A stretch of DNA of 64,000 bases from Bartonella sp. DGB1 (lineage in GTDB: Bacteria; Pseudomonadota; Alphaproteobacteria; Rhizobiales; Rhizobiaceae), in assembly GCF_041345015.1 (NCBI RefSeq), contig NZ_CP166769.1, positions 558,001 through 622,000 on the forward strand, written 5' to 3'. The position numbers and the translations under genes were made by a program. Positions within the stretch are counted from its first letter, which is position 1; each line of letters begins with the position of its first letter. Positions 53,701 through 64,000 of this stretch are shown piece after piece. Below the pieces are notes generated by a model that ran no database searches, was not told the origin of the DNA, and was given only the letters and a program-made list of their open reading frames with translations.

Positions 53701-55491
53701 ATGCATCGTTATCGTAGTCATACATGTGGAGATCTTAGAATAACAGATACTTCAGTTCAAGTAAGACTTTCCGGGTGGGTACATCGAGTTCGTGACCATG
53801 GAGGGCTATTATTTGTTGATCTTAGAGATCATTATGGGCTCATTCAATTAGTTATTAACCCTGACTCTAATGCGTTTAACGTTGCTGAAAGCCTACGTAA
53901 TGAATGGGTGATCTGTATTGATGGTACTGTTACAGAACGATCAGATGAAACAAAAAATCCACAGCTGGTAACCGGTGATATTGAGATTTTTGTGGATAAC
54001 ATAGAAGTCTTGTCTAAAGCTGATGAGCTACCATTACCCGTTTTCGGTGAGCCTGAATATCCAGAAAATATCCGCTTGGCTTATAGATTCTTAGATCTTA
54101 GAAGAGAAACATTGCATAAAAATATTATGCTACGTTTGGCTGTTATTGCATCTATCCGTAAGCGTATGCAAGAATTAGGCTTTAATGAATTTGCTACACC
54201 TATACTTACTTCTTCATCACCTGAAGGAGCAAGAGACTTCTTAGTTCCTAGCCGTATTCATCCAGGTAAATTTTATGCATTACCTCAAGCACCTCAACAA
54301 TATAAACAATTAATAATGATGGCTGGATTTGATAAATATTTTCAAATAGCTCCGTGTTTTCGCGATGAGGATCCAAGAGCGGATAGATTCCCGGGTGAAT
54401 TTTACCAATTAGATGTAGAAATGAGTTTTGTAGAGCAGGAAGATGTTCTTCAAAAAATAGAGCCAGTTATGGCTAGTTTGTTTGAAGAATTTGCAAATGG
54501 TAAAAAGGTTTCTCAGCCATTTAAACGCCTTACTTATGATGAAGCTATTTCTAAATATGGTTCAGATAAGCCTGATTTACGTAACCCTATTATTATGGAA
54601 TCAGTTAGCGAACATTTTAAAGATTCTGGATTTAAAATATTTGCAAATATATTGGCGACTAATGAAAAAGCGGCTGTATGGGCTATTCCTGCTAAAAAGG
54701 GCGGTAGCCGTGCTTTTTGTGATAGGATGAATTCATGGGCGCAAAAAGAGGGCGAACCAGGGCTTGGTTATATCTTCTGGCGTCTTGAAAATGGGAAATT
54801 AGATGCCGCTGGTCCAATTGCTAAAAATATTGGAGAAGAAAGAACTGCCGCTATTGCTAAACAGTTAAATTTAGGTGATGGAGATGCTTGTTTCTTTGTG
54901 GCTGGAGATCCAAAAAAATTCTATAATTTTGCTGGAAAAGCTAGAACAAAGATTGGCGAAGAATTAAATCTAATAGATGAAAATTTATTTGAATTAGCTT
55001 GGATTACAGATTTTCCATTTTATGAATGGAATGAAGATGAAGATAAATTAGATTTTGGTCATAACCCTTTTTCTATGCCACAGGGTGGGGTACAAGCTCT
55101 TCAAGATCAAGATCCTTTATCAATTAAATCACTACAGTATGATCTTGTCTGTAATGGTTATGAAATTGCTTCAGGAAGTATTCGTAATCATATACCAGAG
55201 GTAATGGTTGCAGTTTTTGAGAAGATGGGTATTAATAAAGCGGAAGTAGAAAAAAGTTTTGGTGCTTTATATAGGGCATTCCATTACGGAGCTCCTCCTC
55301 ATGGTGGTATAGCGGCAGGAATTGATAGGATTGTGATGTTATTAGCTGGTGTGAAAAATTTACGCGAAATAGCTCTATTCCCTATGAGTCAGCAAGCCGT
55401 TGATTTATTAATGGGGGCTCCTTCAGTAGCTACACCTACTCAATTAAGGGAGTTGAATATAAGGCCTTTGTCACCCGTCACAGAAAATTAA
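53701..55491 (+). CDS. aspS: Aspartyl-tRNA synthetase
   Basis: 596 residues, bacterial type. N-terminal OB fold ([28 protein letters not shown]), class II motif 2 ([22 protein letters not shown]), GAD insert and motif 3 ([16 protein letters not shown]). Whether it is discriminating or also charges tRNA-Asn is not decided from this window. Confidence 0.96.
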   Translation: MHRYRSHTCGDLRITDTSVQVRLSGWVHRVRDHGGLLFVDLRDHYGLIQLVINPDSNAFNVAESLRNEWVICIDGTVTERSDETKNPQLVTGDIEIFVDNIEVLSKADELPLPVFGEPEYPENIRLAYRFLDLRRETLHKNIMLRLAVIASIRKRMQELGFNEFATPILTSSSPEGARDFLVPSRIHPGKFYALPQAPQQYKQLIMMAGFDKYFQIAPCFRDEDPRADRFPGEFYQLDVEMSFVEQEDVLQKIEPVMASLFEEFANGKKVSQPFKRLTYDEAISKYGSDKPDLRNPIIMESVSEHFKDSGFKIFANILATNEKAAVWAIPAKKGGSRAFCDRMNSWAQKEGEPGLGYIFWRLENGKLDAAGPIAKNIGEERTAAIAKQLNLGDGDACFFVAGDPKKFYNFAGKARTKIGEELNLIDENLFELAWITDFPFYEWNEDEDKLDFGHNPFSMPQGGVQALQDQDPLSIKSLQYDLVCNGYEIASGSIRNHIPEVMVAVFEKMGINKAEVEKSFGALYRAFHYGAPPHGGIAAGIDRIVMLLAGVKNLREIALFPMSQQAVDLLMGAPSVATPTQLRELNIRPLSPVTEN

Positions 55492-55551
55492 TAAGTTTAT
55501 TAATTAGATGTAATGGTTTTTAATTAATTTTCTAAAAATATGGGTTTGTAA

Positions 55552-56724
55552 ATGTCTAATAATTCTGCTCTTTATAATGTTTATCAGCGTCGTGGATTGT
55601 CTTTCGTTAAAGGTGAGGGTGTTTGGTTAGAAACACAAGATGGTGATAAATATCTAGATTGTTTTGCTGGTGTAGGAGTTAATGCTTTTGGTCATGCAAA
55701 CCCTGTTTTAATAGAAGCTTTAATTGAACAAGCGCATAAGGTGTGGCATATATCGAATATTTTTGTAAATCCTTTACAAGAAGAATTAGCGCAAAAATTG
55801 TGTGATATTAGTTTCGCTGATAAAGTGTTTTTTGCTAATTCTGGAGCAGAGGCTGTTGAATGTGCAATAAAAACAGCGAGAAAATATCATGCTCAATTAG
55901 GTAATGTGAATAGATATGAAATTATAACTTTTGTTAATTCGTTTCATGGTAGGACTTTAGCTACTATATCCGCTGGTGGTAATCCAAAATATACCGATGG
56001 TTTTGAGCCTATCCTTAAGGGCTTTAAACATGTGGATTTAGGTAATAAAGAGGATGTATTAGCTTCTATAAGTGAAAAAACAGCAGCTATATTAATTGAA
56101 CCTATTCAGGGAGAAGGAGGTGTTTTCCCTGTAGAGGAAGAGTTTTTAAGATTTTTAAGAGAAACTTGTGATAAATATGGTTTATTGTTAATTTACGATG
56201 AAATACAATGTGGCTTTGGCAGAACTGGTAAAATGTTTGCCTATGAATGGTCTAATGTTGCTCCTGATATTATGACTATAGCTAAAGCTATGGGTAGTGG
56301 GTTCCCTGTAGGGGCTTGTTTGGCAACTAATATTGTAGCTAACTCTATGGTAGCTGGTAGTCATGGTAGCACTTTCGGTGGAAATGCTTTAGCTATGGCG
56401 GTTGCCCTAAAGACTTTAGATCTTATGCAGCAAAATGGTTTTTTAGAGTCTGTTCAGCAGCGCGCATCTGAGTTAATGACTGGATTAAAGGATTTGCAAA
56501 ATAAATACCCTCATCTAATTAGTGATATTCGTGGAAAAGGGTTAATGCTAGGTTTGAAACCGGTTTTTTCTAATTTGGAATTAGTGCAAAAATTACAAGA
56601 TAAATTTATCCTTGCTATTACTGCTGGAGATAATATAGTTAGATTATTGCCGCCATTAATTATTACTCAGGAACAGATTCAGCTTATTTTATCTTCTTTA
56701 GATGAGATATTTCAAAGTTATTAA
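55552..56724 (+). CDS. argD: Acetylornithine/succinyldiaminopimelate-type aminotransferase
   Basis: 390 residues, class III PLP aminotransferase: FFANSGAEAVECAIKTAR, FHGRTLATISA, IYDEIQCGFGRTG and PLP Lys245 in TIAKAMGSGFPVG. Length and start (LYNVYQRRGLSFVKGEGVWL) fit ArgD in arginine synthesis. Follows aspS. Confidence 0.88.
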   Translation: MSNNSALYNVYQRRGLSFVKGEGVWLETQDGDKYLDCFAGVGVNAFGHANPVLIEALIEQAHKVWHISNIFVNPLQEELAQKLCDISFADKVFFANSGAEAVECAIKTARKYHAQLGNVNRYEIITFVNSFHGRTLATISAGGNPKYTDGFEPILKGFKHVDLGNKEDVLASISEKTAAILIEPIQGEGGVFPVEEEFLRFLRETCDKYGLLLIYDEIQCGFGRTGKMFAYEWSNVAPDIMTIAKAMGSGFPVGACLATNIVANSMVAGSHGSTFGGNALAMAVALKTLDLMQQNGFLESVQQRASELMTGLKDLQNKYPHLISDIRGKGLMLGLKPVFSNLELVQKLQDKFILAITAGDNIVRLLPPLIITQEQIQLILSSLDEIFQSY

Positions 56725-56952
56725 TTAATATAATTTCTAACTGTTTATTAGGAGTTATCTTATAGATGGTGCTTGTTAGTTAATTATTCATTGGTATATG
56801 TTTGTTAGTGATTTATTTTGCTAATTAAGCTCTGGTATATTAGAGCCAGCAGTCAATTATTACTCATAGACAGAATTAATGTATTTTATCTATTTATAGA
56901 AGTATATCAAAGCCGTTAAATTAACATATAATTTGTTAGCAGTTTGTCACTG

Positions 56953-57348
56953 TTACGATGTAGGTTCTTTTGAGAGATTTATTACAGGAAGGCTGTTGTA
57001 AGCTTTTAATAAAATACTTCGCAATTGTGTATTAGGTTGTTTATTGCATTCTTTTATTATGACGGTTATATATTTTTGTGGGTCTTTTTCAAGGTCATCT
57101 AAATTGCGAAAACTATCCTTAAGAGTTAGTTGCATGATGTTCATTCCGGTAAAGAAAGCTGCTATATACATGTAAAATGCTAATGATAGAGTATTATAAT
57201 TTTTATGTAGGTTATTAATTAAGGTTGAACATTTTTCATTAGAAAAACCAGTTTCAATTTTATACGCTGTTTGCGCTTGCGCCATAGTAGCAAATTTAAA
57301 AAAGAGGGTAACAACCAAGAATGTAGCTAAAAATTTAAATTTGCGCAT
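56953..57348 (-). CDS. Small periplasmic protein, hypothetical
   Basis: 131 residues with signal peptide ending AQA near 26, two mature Cys (SNEKCSTL and IIKECNKQP), and a helical middle (LAFYMYIAAFFTGMNI). The layout recalls small HdeA/Rap1a-like periplasmic proteins, but I cannot assign it. Overproduction or stress roles are not shown. Intergenic 56725-56952 holds nothing that I recognise. Confidence 0.6.
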   Translation of the reverse strand: MRKFKFLATFLVVTLFFKFATMAQAQTAYKIETGFSNEKCSTLINNLHKNYNTLSLAFYMYIAAFFTGMNIMQLTLKDSFRNLDDLEKDPQKYITVIIKECNKQPNTQLRSILLKAYNSLPVINLSKEPTS

Positions 57349-57469
57349 TTTTTTCCTATAACATTAAATTTTATTACATTATCTAATAATAACTTAAATA
57401 TAATAATTATGTAATAATATTATATTAATTTATCACATAATTATTATTTATAAATAAGTTTTATACAGA

Positions 57470-57922
57470 TTAATTGTTATAATTATTTACTTCGTCATTT
57501 TTTTTACGATCCTCATCGTTTAGATGTTGATGTACATCGTCGGCTTTATTTTGTAAATAATCTTTAGTATCTTGAGTGGCGTCCTTAGTCTTATCTTTTA
57601 CGTCTTGAGTGGCATCCTTAGCTTTATCTTTTACATCTTGAGTCTTTTCTTTAGCGTCGTTAAAGGTGTCATGCCAAGCTTCTTTGGTTTTTTGCTTTAA
57701 TTCTTGCGCTTTATCTTTTATAGTATCAGTGGCGTTATCTATTTTTTGTCCTAAAGTTTCTTTATTGTCAGAATTTTTGAGTTCTGTTTGTTCTGTATTT
57801 TGTAATTTGTTGTTTTCTGCGTTTTTGTCATCGTGACAAGCTGTAACAGTCATTAAAATTCCTAAAGATCCTAAAAGAACAGCTGTCTTCTTGAAATTAT
57901 TTAATTTAAAAAGTTTATTCAT
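57470..57922 (-). CDS. Lipoprotein with LEA-like repeats
   Basis: 150 residues. Signal peptide with lipobox VTAC (Cys near 29), then an acidic spacer and about 75 residues of 11-mer-like amphipathic repeats (KDKAKDATQDVK, KDKTKDATQDTK). Such LEA/apolipoprotein-like repeats fold on membranes or under water stress. Lipid-anchored, probably outer membrane. Confidence 0.75.
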   Translation of the reverse strand: MNKLFKLNNFKKTAVLLGSLGILMTVTACHDDKNAENNKLQNTEQTELKNSDNKETLGQKIDNATDTIKDKAQELKQKTKEAWHDTFNDAKEKTQDVKDKAKDATQDVKDKTKDATQDTKDYLQNKADDVHQHLNDEDRKKNDEVNNYNN

Positions 57923-58127
57923 TTTCCTATACCTTATAAAGTTAATCTATTTGTAATGATTAATTTATTAATAACTAATTAACTGTAAAAAAGTTGCAAT
58001 ATAAGCAATAAATATAGCTATATCTGAAATAAGCAAGAGTATAATAATGATAATTAATATAAACTTTCTTAGTTCATAGTAAATGAAAAAAATAGGAAAA
58101 GGTTTCTTATTTCGGCCACTTATAAAG

Positions 58128-58204
58128 TGGCGCGAGTGACGGGGATCGAACCCGCGACCTCCGGCGTGACAGGCCGGCACTCTAACCATCTGAGCTACAC
58201 TCGC
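58128..58204 (-). tRNA. tRNA-Asp(GUC)
   Basis: Minus strand: acceptor GCGAGTG/CACTCGC, anticodon loop CTGTCAC with GTC, encoded CCA at 58128-58130. Confidence 0.96.
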
Positions 58205-58381
58205 ATAATCAAACTAGTTGATATTGCTCTTCTAATATTTTATTATTATTTTGTCAATATTAATTTTAACTGTTATCATAAGGTTGGGGAAAATAAAATA
58301 ATTTAGGTGTCTTTTTGTTAATAAAGTAAAATAGATATTGTATTTTTTTTTATAATAAGATAAGTTACATCATCAGTTGAT

Positions 58382-58457
58382 GGGCGATTAGCTCAGCTGG
58401 TAGAGCGCCTCGTTTACACCGAGGATGTCAGGAGTTCGAGTCTCTTATCGCCCACCA
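58382..58457 (+). tRNA. tRNA-Val(UAC)
   Basis: Acceptor GGGCGAT/ATCGCCC, anticodon loop TTTACAC with TAC, T-loop TTCGAGT, encoded CCA. Confidence 0.96.
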
Positions 58458-58719
58458 TTAAATTTGTAAATTTAATGTTTTTATCCTACTCTTAGGTATA
58501 TTTTTCATCTCTTTGTTTAATAGCCATGTTTAATAGAAATATTTTAATTGTTATTGATTCATTACCCTTAGATTAATTATAAATATGTTATTCTAATACC
58601 AGCATTAAGATTGTCTTAGAATAACATAATTAATATAGTTATATGGTATAAGATTATATTTTTAATTTACATTAATTTATTTTACCTTGTAATGTTTTTT
58701 TTAACAGTAACCTAACTAT

Positions 58720-59697
58720 ATGATTAATAAATATCTAATGATTAGGGTAATTATGCAATATTATAATTGGCAAAAAACAAGGCATAAAAATATATCTATA
58801 TATTTATTCGCATTAACTGATGATTTATCCTTACGTTACGCGATTGCAGAACCTAAAAATTTTACTACAACCCGTGGGACTATTTTTTTAGTACCAGATT
58901 ATAATGATAAAATAGAATATTATTTTAACATAATGAAAAATTTAGCTCAGCGTGGATATTATGTAGTAATTTTAGATTATTGTCCTATTGCTATTAATGA
59001 TATAGAAATTAAAAAGTTAAAGATTTTACCATTCAAATACAAAGATTACATATATATATTTAAGTCTTTTTTAAAGCGCATTGTTTTTGATAAAGGTTTG
59101 GGTGCTACCTATATAATTGCTCATGGTGTAGGGGCAAAGCTGGTGTTGGAATATTTTCCTGAGCTTAATAATCATATTGAGCGGATTATTTTAATAGCGC
59201 CTTGGATAAAACCATATAAGGGTATTAGTAATTTATTAAATTTATATAAGACATTTAGAGATAAATATACTAATAAATTAGAGTTCAATAATAATATATT
59301 CACTAATTGTGAAAAGATATATCAAAAAAATATGGCAATAAATAAGGATATTAGTCTTAAAAAATATAATATTTTATCTTTTATGTCCTTCGTTAAAATG
59401 TTTTTATCGATTAAAAATATTAGATTTATATTAAATCAAGTAAAAATCCCCGTGTTATTTATAACTTGTGGAGAAGATAAAGCAGTTGAGAACCAGGCCA
59501 TAGAGCAATTATCTCGTAAAATTAGAGCCAGTAGTCATATTTCTATAAAAGATGCTAAACATGATTTATTTCAGGAAAATAAAGATATTATAGGAGAATT
59601 TTTGACCATATTTGAAAATTTTGTGCCCGGTTCGAGTTTAGAAGATATAAAACTTACTAAGGATTTTTTTAATCCATCTATAAAAAAGCTAGTATAA
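58720..59697 (+). CDS. Alpha/beta-hydrolase-fold protein (PldB-like) lacking the nucleophile Ser
   Basis: 325 residues (an inner start at 58756, MQYYNWQKTRHKN, is likely). TRGTIFLVPDYNDKIEYYF, QRGYYVVILDYC and PVLFITCGEDKAVENQ fit serine aminopeptidase S33/lysophospholipase L2 proteins. The nucleophile elbow reads AHGVGAK, with Gly136 where GxSxG has Ser; Asp253 and His281 remain. So it is either inactive as a hydrolase or has changed chemistry. Confidence 0.75.
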   Translation: MINKYLMIRVIMQYYNWQKTRHKNISIYLFALTDDLSLRYAIAEPKNFTTTRGTIFLVPDYNDKIEYYFNIMKNLAQRGYYVVILDYCPIAINDIEIKKLKILPFKYKDYIYIFKSFLKRIVFDKGLGATYIIAHGVGAKLVLEYFPELNNHIERIILIAPWIKPYKGISNLLNLYKTFRDKYTNKLEFNNNIFTNCEKIYQKNMAINKDISLKKYNILSFMSFVKMFLSIKNIRFILNQVKIPVLFITCGEDKAVENQAIEQLSRKIRASSHISIKDAKHDLFQENKDIIGEFLTIFENFVPGSSLEDIKLTKDFFNPSIKKLV

Positions 59698-59796
59698 GTA
59701 TCTTTTTTATAGACAGAAAATATAATTTATCGTAAAAATATTGGTATTTTAATTAATATAAAAATAGTTAAGCTTAAATAATCAAAGAGTCATAAT

Positions 59797-60159
59797 ATGA
59801 AGAAGATTCTATTAGCTGAAGATGACAGTGATTTACGCCGATTTTTAATAAAGGCATTAGAAAATGCTGGATATGAAGTGGTGGGGTTTGATAATGGAGT
59901 CAGTGCTTATGAATGTTTGCAGAGTGAGCCGTTCTCATTATTATTAACTGATATAATGATGCCTGAAATGGACGGTATAGAACTAGCTCGAAGAGCAACA
60001 GATATGGATCCTGATCTTAAAGTAATGTTTATAACTGGTTTTGCGGCGGTAGCTCTTAATCCAGATAATGTTCCTTTGTCTAACGCGCAAGTTTTATCAA
60101 AACCTTTTCATTTAAAAAGTTTAGTTAAAGAAGTAGATAAATTGCTTTTAGTAGCATGA
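59797..60159 (+). CDS. cpdR: Response regulator CpdR
   Basis: 120 residues, receiver only. AEDDSDLRRFLIKALENAGY, phospho-acceptor Asp52 in LLLTDIMMPEMDG, Lys102 in LSKPF and ITGFAAVALNPD match CpdR closely. Unphosphorylated CpdR acts as an adaptor that brings ClpXP substrates for cell-cycle proteolysis. The tRNA-Val gene follows. Confidence 0.94.
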   Translation: MKKILLAEDDSDLRRFLIKALENAGYEVVGFDNGVSAYECLQSEPFSLLLTDIMMPEMDGIELARRATDMDPDLKVMFITGFAAVALNPDNVPLSNAQVLSKPFHLKSLVKEVDKLLLVA

Positions 60160-60231
60160 TATTGTTAAGAATCAGAATTTTCGTAAAAAATTGATTGACG
60201 ATATAATTGAAACATAATACAAAGGTTTAGC

Positions 60232-60306
<75 letters not shown>

Positions 60307-60317
60307 CCGTTAATGGA

Positions 60318-60341
60318 TTATAATAATCAGTCTTATTATAA
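60318..60341 (+). terminator. AT-only hairpin after tRNA-Val
   Basis: TTATAATAA and TTATTATAA form a 9-bp stem with 6-base loop, 11 bases past the tRNA. No strong T run follows, so it is a weak terminator or processing site. The rest of 60342-60537 shows nothing. Confidence 0.35.
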
Positions 60342-60537
60342 TGGTTATACTATTGCTTAGTTTTTTAATAAATCTTTTTCACAATAACAAAGCTATAATA
60401 AATCACACAATAAGCATTAGGTCTGAAATTATCATTATATAACTTTAATTGACTAAGTTTATTGGTAAATATAGTTACTTTTAGTTTAAATATTGTTAGA
60501 TAATAAATGTTAGCTGGATATAAAATATATCAATAAT

Positions 60538-61317
60538 CTATCTTGATATGTCAAATTGTTCTGTTAATATTCTTTCATCCCAAGAGTGATCACTATCAAA
60601 AAGTAAATTTACAAAATCATTTTGTGATTTTCTAATAGTTACTTTTTCTACGGTTTTTACCCCTCTATTATCAGCAGCTGCATTAACAGGTCTTCGGTTT
60701 GGCTCTAGAATTTTAAACTCTATTAATTTTTCATTAGATAATAATGCGCCGTGCCATCTTCTTGGTCGAAAAGGGCTAACAGGTGTTAAGGCAATTAAAG
60801 GAGAAATAAGAGGTAAAATAGGACCTTGAGCAGATAAATTATATGCAGTTGAACCTAAAGGGGTAGCAACTAAAATACCATCGCAGACAAGTTCCGGAAT
60901 ACGAATTTTATTATCAACGCTAATTTGTATTTTTGCTGCTTGGTATGATTGTCTAAAGAGAGATACTTCATTTATACCTAAAGATTCAACTATTCCTTCT
61001 TTTGTGCTTTTAGCTAACATATGTAAAGGATGTATAACTTCAAGCGTTGCGCATTCTATCCTTTGTGGTAGCTTGTCTAGGTGATATTCATTCATTAAGA
61101 AACCTACAGAACCACGATTCATACCATATAGTTTTTTATCACTATTCATAAATTTATGCAGTGCTCTTAGCATGGTTCCATCACCGCCGATTACGACTAT
61201 AACTTCTGCATTGTCAGCTTTTCTTTGTCCATATCTTCGTGACAAAATTTGTAGAGCTTCTTGTGCATTAGGAGCTTTAGAGGCGATAAAACATATAGAT
61301 TCAGGGTTGAATGACAT
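60538..61317 (-). CDS. nadK: NAD kinase
   Basis: 259 residues. VIGGDGTMLRALHKF (GGDGT at 44-48), YGMNRGSVGFLMNE, INEVSLFR and DGILVATPLGSTAYNLSAQGP are the NadK motifs. Makes NADP from NAD and ATP. Divergent from parC. Confidence 0.95.
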   Translation of the reverse strand: MSFNPESICFIASKAPNAQEALQILSRRYGQRKADNAEVIVVIGGDGTMLRALHKFMNSDKKLYGMNRGSVGFLMNEYHLDKLPQRIECATLEVIHPLHMLAKSTKEGIVESLGINEVSLFRQSYQAAKIQISVDNKIRIPELVCDGILVATPLGSTAYNLSAQGPILPLISPLIALTPVSPFRPRRWHGALLSNEKLIEFKILEPNRRPVNAAADNRGVKTVEKVTIRKSQNDFVNLLFDSDHSWDERILTEQFDISR

Positions 61318-61483
61318 AGGTTTACTCTTATTTTATATTATATTTTATATATAGCATAAAAATAGAAATGTATAACTTACATATTTGTTGCTTACACATA
61401 TTTTATAATAAAATTGTAAGTCTTGCGTTTTTGGATAAGTTGCTTTAAAAATATAGAGTTAGAAAGTAATTAATGGCATTAAA

Positions 61484-63700
61484 ATGAACAATATAAAAAA
61501 AATAGACCTTAAAAATGCGTTATCTGAAAGATATTTAGCTTATTCTCTTTCTACTATTATGGATAGAGCTTTACCAGATGTCAGAGATGGAATGAAGCCT
61601 GTTCATAGACGTATCTTATATGCTATGAGATTACTTAAGTTATTTCCTGACCATAATTATGCTAAATCTTCACGTATTGTCGGTGATGTGATGGGTAAAT
61701 TCCATCCACATGGGGACGCATCAATTTATGATGCTTTAGTGAGATTAGCGCAAGATTTTTCAATGCGATATCCATTAATTGATGGACAAGGAAATTTCGG
61801 CAATATTGACGGTGATAATGCTGCGGCCATGCGTTATACTGAAGCTCGTATGACAAATACAGCAACGCTTATTTTGCAGCATATTACTGAGGATGCTGTT
61901 GATTTTCGTTTAACTTATAATGAGGAAGATAAAGAACCAAAAGTATTACCAGCAGCTTTTCCTAATATCTTAGCTAACGGCGCTTCTGGTATCGCAGTTG
62001 GTATGGCGACTTCAATTCCTCCTCATAATGTTGATGAACTATGTGGTGCTGCTTTATATTTGATTGAAAATCCAACAGCAGAAATAGAACAATTACTTGA
62101 GTTTGTAAAAGGTCCAGATTTTCCTACAGGTGGTATTTTAATAGAACCATCATCTTCTATTTTAGAAGCTTATAAAACTGGTAGGGGATCGTTTAGATTA
62201 AGAAGTAAATGGCATACAGAAGATACGGGCAGGGGTACTTATCAAATTGTAGTAACTGAAATTCCTTGGCAAGTACAAAAATCTAAGTTAGTTGAAAAAA
62301 TAGCAGAATTATTATTAGCTAAAAAAATACCATTGCTGAATGATGTACGCGATGAATCAGCAGAAGATATTAGATTAATATTAGAACCAAAAAATAGACA
62401 TGTTAATCCAGATATATTAATGGAATCTTTATTCAAATTAACAGATTTGGAAGCTAAAATATTGCTAAACATGAATGTTTTATCTTACGGAAAAATACCT
62501 AATGTTCTACCCCTTAATAAAATATTGTTACAATGGTTAGAGCATAGAAAAGAAGTATTAATTAGAAGATCTAATTTTAGATTGCAAGAAATTAGACAAA
62601 GATTAGAAATATTAGCAGGATATTTAATAGCTTATCTTAATATAGATGAAATTATTCGCATTATTCGTGAAGAAGATGATCCTAAATATATGTTGCAAAA
62701 TAAATTTTCTTTGACTGATTTACAGACAGAGTCTATCTTAAATATGCGATTAAGATCATTAAGAAAATTAGAAGAAGATCAAATAAAAAAAGAATTTGAT
62801 CAATTAAATTGTGAAAAATCCACGTTAGATGATTTAATAAATTCTGATAAAATACAATGGTTAAATATAGCTAAAGAGATACAGCAAGTAAAAGAATTAT
62901 TTTCATATAAAACTGAAATAGGAAAAAGAAGAACTCAACTTGAAAAAGCTCCTAATCATAATATAGCTGATATTCAGCAATCTATGATAGAAAAAGAAGA
63001 TGTTACTGTAATAATATCCAAAAAAGGCTGGATAAGAAGTTTAAAAACTCATTTAACTGATCTTGAGAATTTATCTTTTAAAGATAGTGATAATTTACAT
63101 ATTCACATACATGCTAAAACAACAGATAAATTAGTGATAGCAGCTGATAGTGGTAAATTTTATACCTTAAATGTTCATGAATTGCCAACAGGACGTGGAC
63201 ACGGTGAACCATTAAGATTATTGATTGACTTAGAATCAGAGCAGCAAGTTATCGCAGCTTTTATTGCAGAAGAAAATAGTAAATATATATTAGCTTCTGA
63301 GAAAGGATATGGTTTTGTCATTAATTTATCAGATTTATTAGCAACAACCCGTAAGGGAAAACAAGTAATGTTATTAGCAGATCAAGATAAATTAGCTTGT
63401 TGTAAAATAATTAAGGGTGATACTATCGCAGTAATAGGTAGTAATAGGCGTATGCTTATTTTTTCTATGGATCAATTACCAGAGTTACAAAAAGGGAAAG
63501 GCGTACGTTTGCAAAAATATAAAGACGCAATATTAAATGATATTACTATATTTTATGCTAATGATGGCTTAACTTGGCGTGATTCGGCTCAACGATTACA
63601 TGTAAGGCAATTATCTGAATTAACGCAATGGATTTCTAATAGAGCAGCTGTAGGAAAAGAATTACCAAGAGGCTTTCCTAAAAGCGGTAAATTTTCTTAA
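61484..63700 (+). CDS. parC: DNA topoisomerase IV subunit A
   Basis: 738 residues. [20 protein letters not shown], catalytic Tyr118 in [10 protein letters not shown] and a five-bladed C-terminal domain separate it from GyrA. In [12 protein letters not shown] the residue after GD is Ala79, where many ParC proteins have the Ser altered in quinolone resistance. Decatenates daughter chromosomes with ParE. Confidence 0.94.
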   Translation: MNNIKKIDLKNALSERYLAYSLSTIMDRALPDVRDGMKPVHRRILYAMRLLKLFPDHNYAKSSRIVGDVMGKFHPHGDASIYDALVRLAQDFSMRYPLIDGQGNFGNIDGDNAAAMRYTEARMTNTATLILQHITEDAVDFRLTYNEEDKEPKVLPAAFPNILANGASGIAVGMATSIPPHNVDELCGAALYLIENPTAEIEQLLEFVKGPDFPTGGILIEPSSSILEAYKTGRGSFRLRSKWHTEDTGRGTYQIVVTEIPWQVQKSKLVEKIAELLLAKKIPLLNDVRDESAEDIRLILEPKNRHVNPDILMESLFKLTDLEAKILLNMNVLSYGKIPNVLPLNKILLQWLEHRKEVLIRRSNFRLQEIRQRLEILAGYLIAYLNIDEIIRIIREEDDPKYMLQNKFSLTDLQTESILNMRLRSLRKLEEDQIKKEFDQLNCEKSTLDDLINSDKIQWLNIAKEIQQVKELFSYKTEIGKRRTQLEKAPNHNIADIQQSMIEKEDVTVIISKKGWIRSLKTHLTDLENLSFKDSDNLHIHIHAKTTDKLVIAADSGKFYTLNVHELPTGRGHGEPLRLLIDLESEQQVIAAFIAEENSKYILASEKGYGFVINLSDLLATTRKGKQVMLLADQDKLACCKIIKGDTIAVIGSNRRMLIFSMDQLPELQKGKGVRLQKYKDAILNDITIFYANDGLTWRDSAQRLHVRQLSELTQWISNRAAVGKELPRGFPKSGKFS

Positions 63701-63729
63701 TTATATAACTGATTTTTATATAGAAAGAA

Positions 63730-63760
63730 ATAGCTATCACACATAATATGCGATAGCTAT
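63730..63760. terminator. Hairpin between parC and hexapeptide-repeat gene
   Basis: ATAGCTATC pairs with GATAGCTAT around 13 bases, 29 bases after parC. The same stem core follows the prophage solenoid gene (38263). It may end both convergent genes. Confidence 0.55.
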
Positions 63761-63893
63761 GATGTTGGATTTTTACTAATGGTTATATATTTGAATAATT
63801 AAGGTAACTAGACGATTTAAGATAATATGCGACTATACGATCTTTATTCGATTTCATTACGTTAATTTCTATTTAGATATCTATTACTAATTA

Positions 63894-64000
63894 TTATTTA
63901 GCTTTGCTATATATTTCAGTATTATCTTTTACCTCTGTACCGTCAGAAATTTCAGCATCTCCGCTCACCTTGGCATTTCCTGAAACCTTAGTTCTATCAA
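63894..64000 (-). CDS. Hexapeptide-repeat protein, 5' end outside window
   Basis: The last 34 codons read KVSGNAKVSGDAEISDGTEV then KDNTEIYSKAK, the same six-residue turn pattern as the prophage gene at 37518. Only the C-terminal end is visible. Confidence 0.7.
   Translation of the reverse strand, partial: DRTKVSGNAKVSGDAEISDGTEVKDNTEIYSKAK

Noticed and set aside
57968..58189. A 73-codon minus-strand frame ending in membrane-like sequence
   Set aside because: Its start lies inside tRNA-Asp and its first residues are just translated tRNA. No ribosome site.

Overview
The window is AT-rich DNA from an alphaproteobacterium carrying one integrated tailed-phage genome of about 36 kb. Evidence for the class is a fused SecDF, a CpdR-type response regulator, a general L-amino-acid transporter in the aapJQMP order, and linked ppk-ppx, rnd and aspS. 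The gene set recalls Hyphomicrobiales and relatives, but the low GC suggests a host-associated lineage. I cannot name a genus.

Layout: 1-4650 is chromosome (FolB-like protein, YbhN-type membrane protein, secDF, tRNA-Leu). 4651-40626 is the prophage. 40627-64000 is chromosome again (tRNA-Thr, accBC, aapJQMP, FAD monooxygenase, zinc-finger protein, ppk, ppx, rnd, aspS, argD, two secreted proteins, tRNA-Asp, tRNA-Val, hydrolase, cpdR, tRNA-Val, nadK, parC, and the end of a hexapeptide-repeat gene).

The prophage has a lambda-like plan. Divergent repressor and Cro-like genes sit at 12959-13623 between two operator clusters that share a core ATGCAYA. A leftward early operon carries Bet, a YqaJ exonuclease, a GapR-like protein, SSB and antirepressors. 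A rightward early operon carries two DUF1376 proteins, a primase-polymerase and a Panacea antitoxin with a membrane-protein partner. A rightward late operon runs HNH - terminase - portal - protease/capsid - tail - collar fibre - lysozyme, and the spanin genes end it. An outer-membrane protein gene and a secreted hexapeptide-repeat gene look like cargo.

Several things stand out. (1) Both prophage ends are the same 1.8-2.1 kb block (antirepressor, Rz/Rz1, small membrane protein) in inverted orientation, each abutting the 3' end of a tRNA gene, and there is no integrase. (2) The tetranucleotide GATC is almost absent from the prophage (four seen) but common in the flanks. (3) A near-palindrome GTCTAYAGAC followed by CTGTTA precedes every late transcription unit. 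(4) At least six phage structural, recombination or regulatory genes are frameshifted while every recognisable chromosomal gene is intact. One further frame change, in the tail assembly chaperone, may be programmed.
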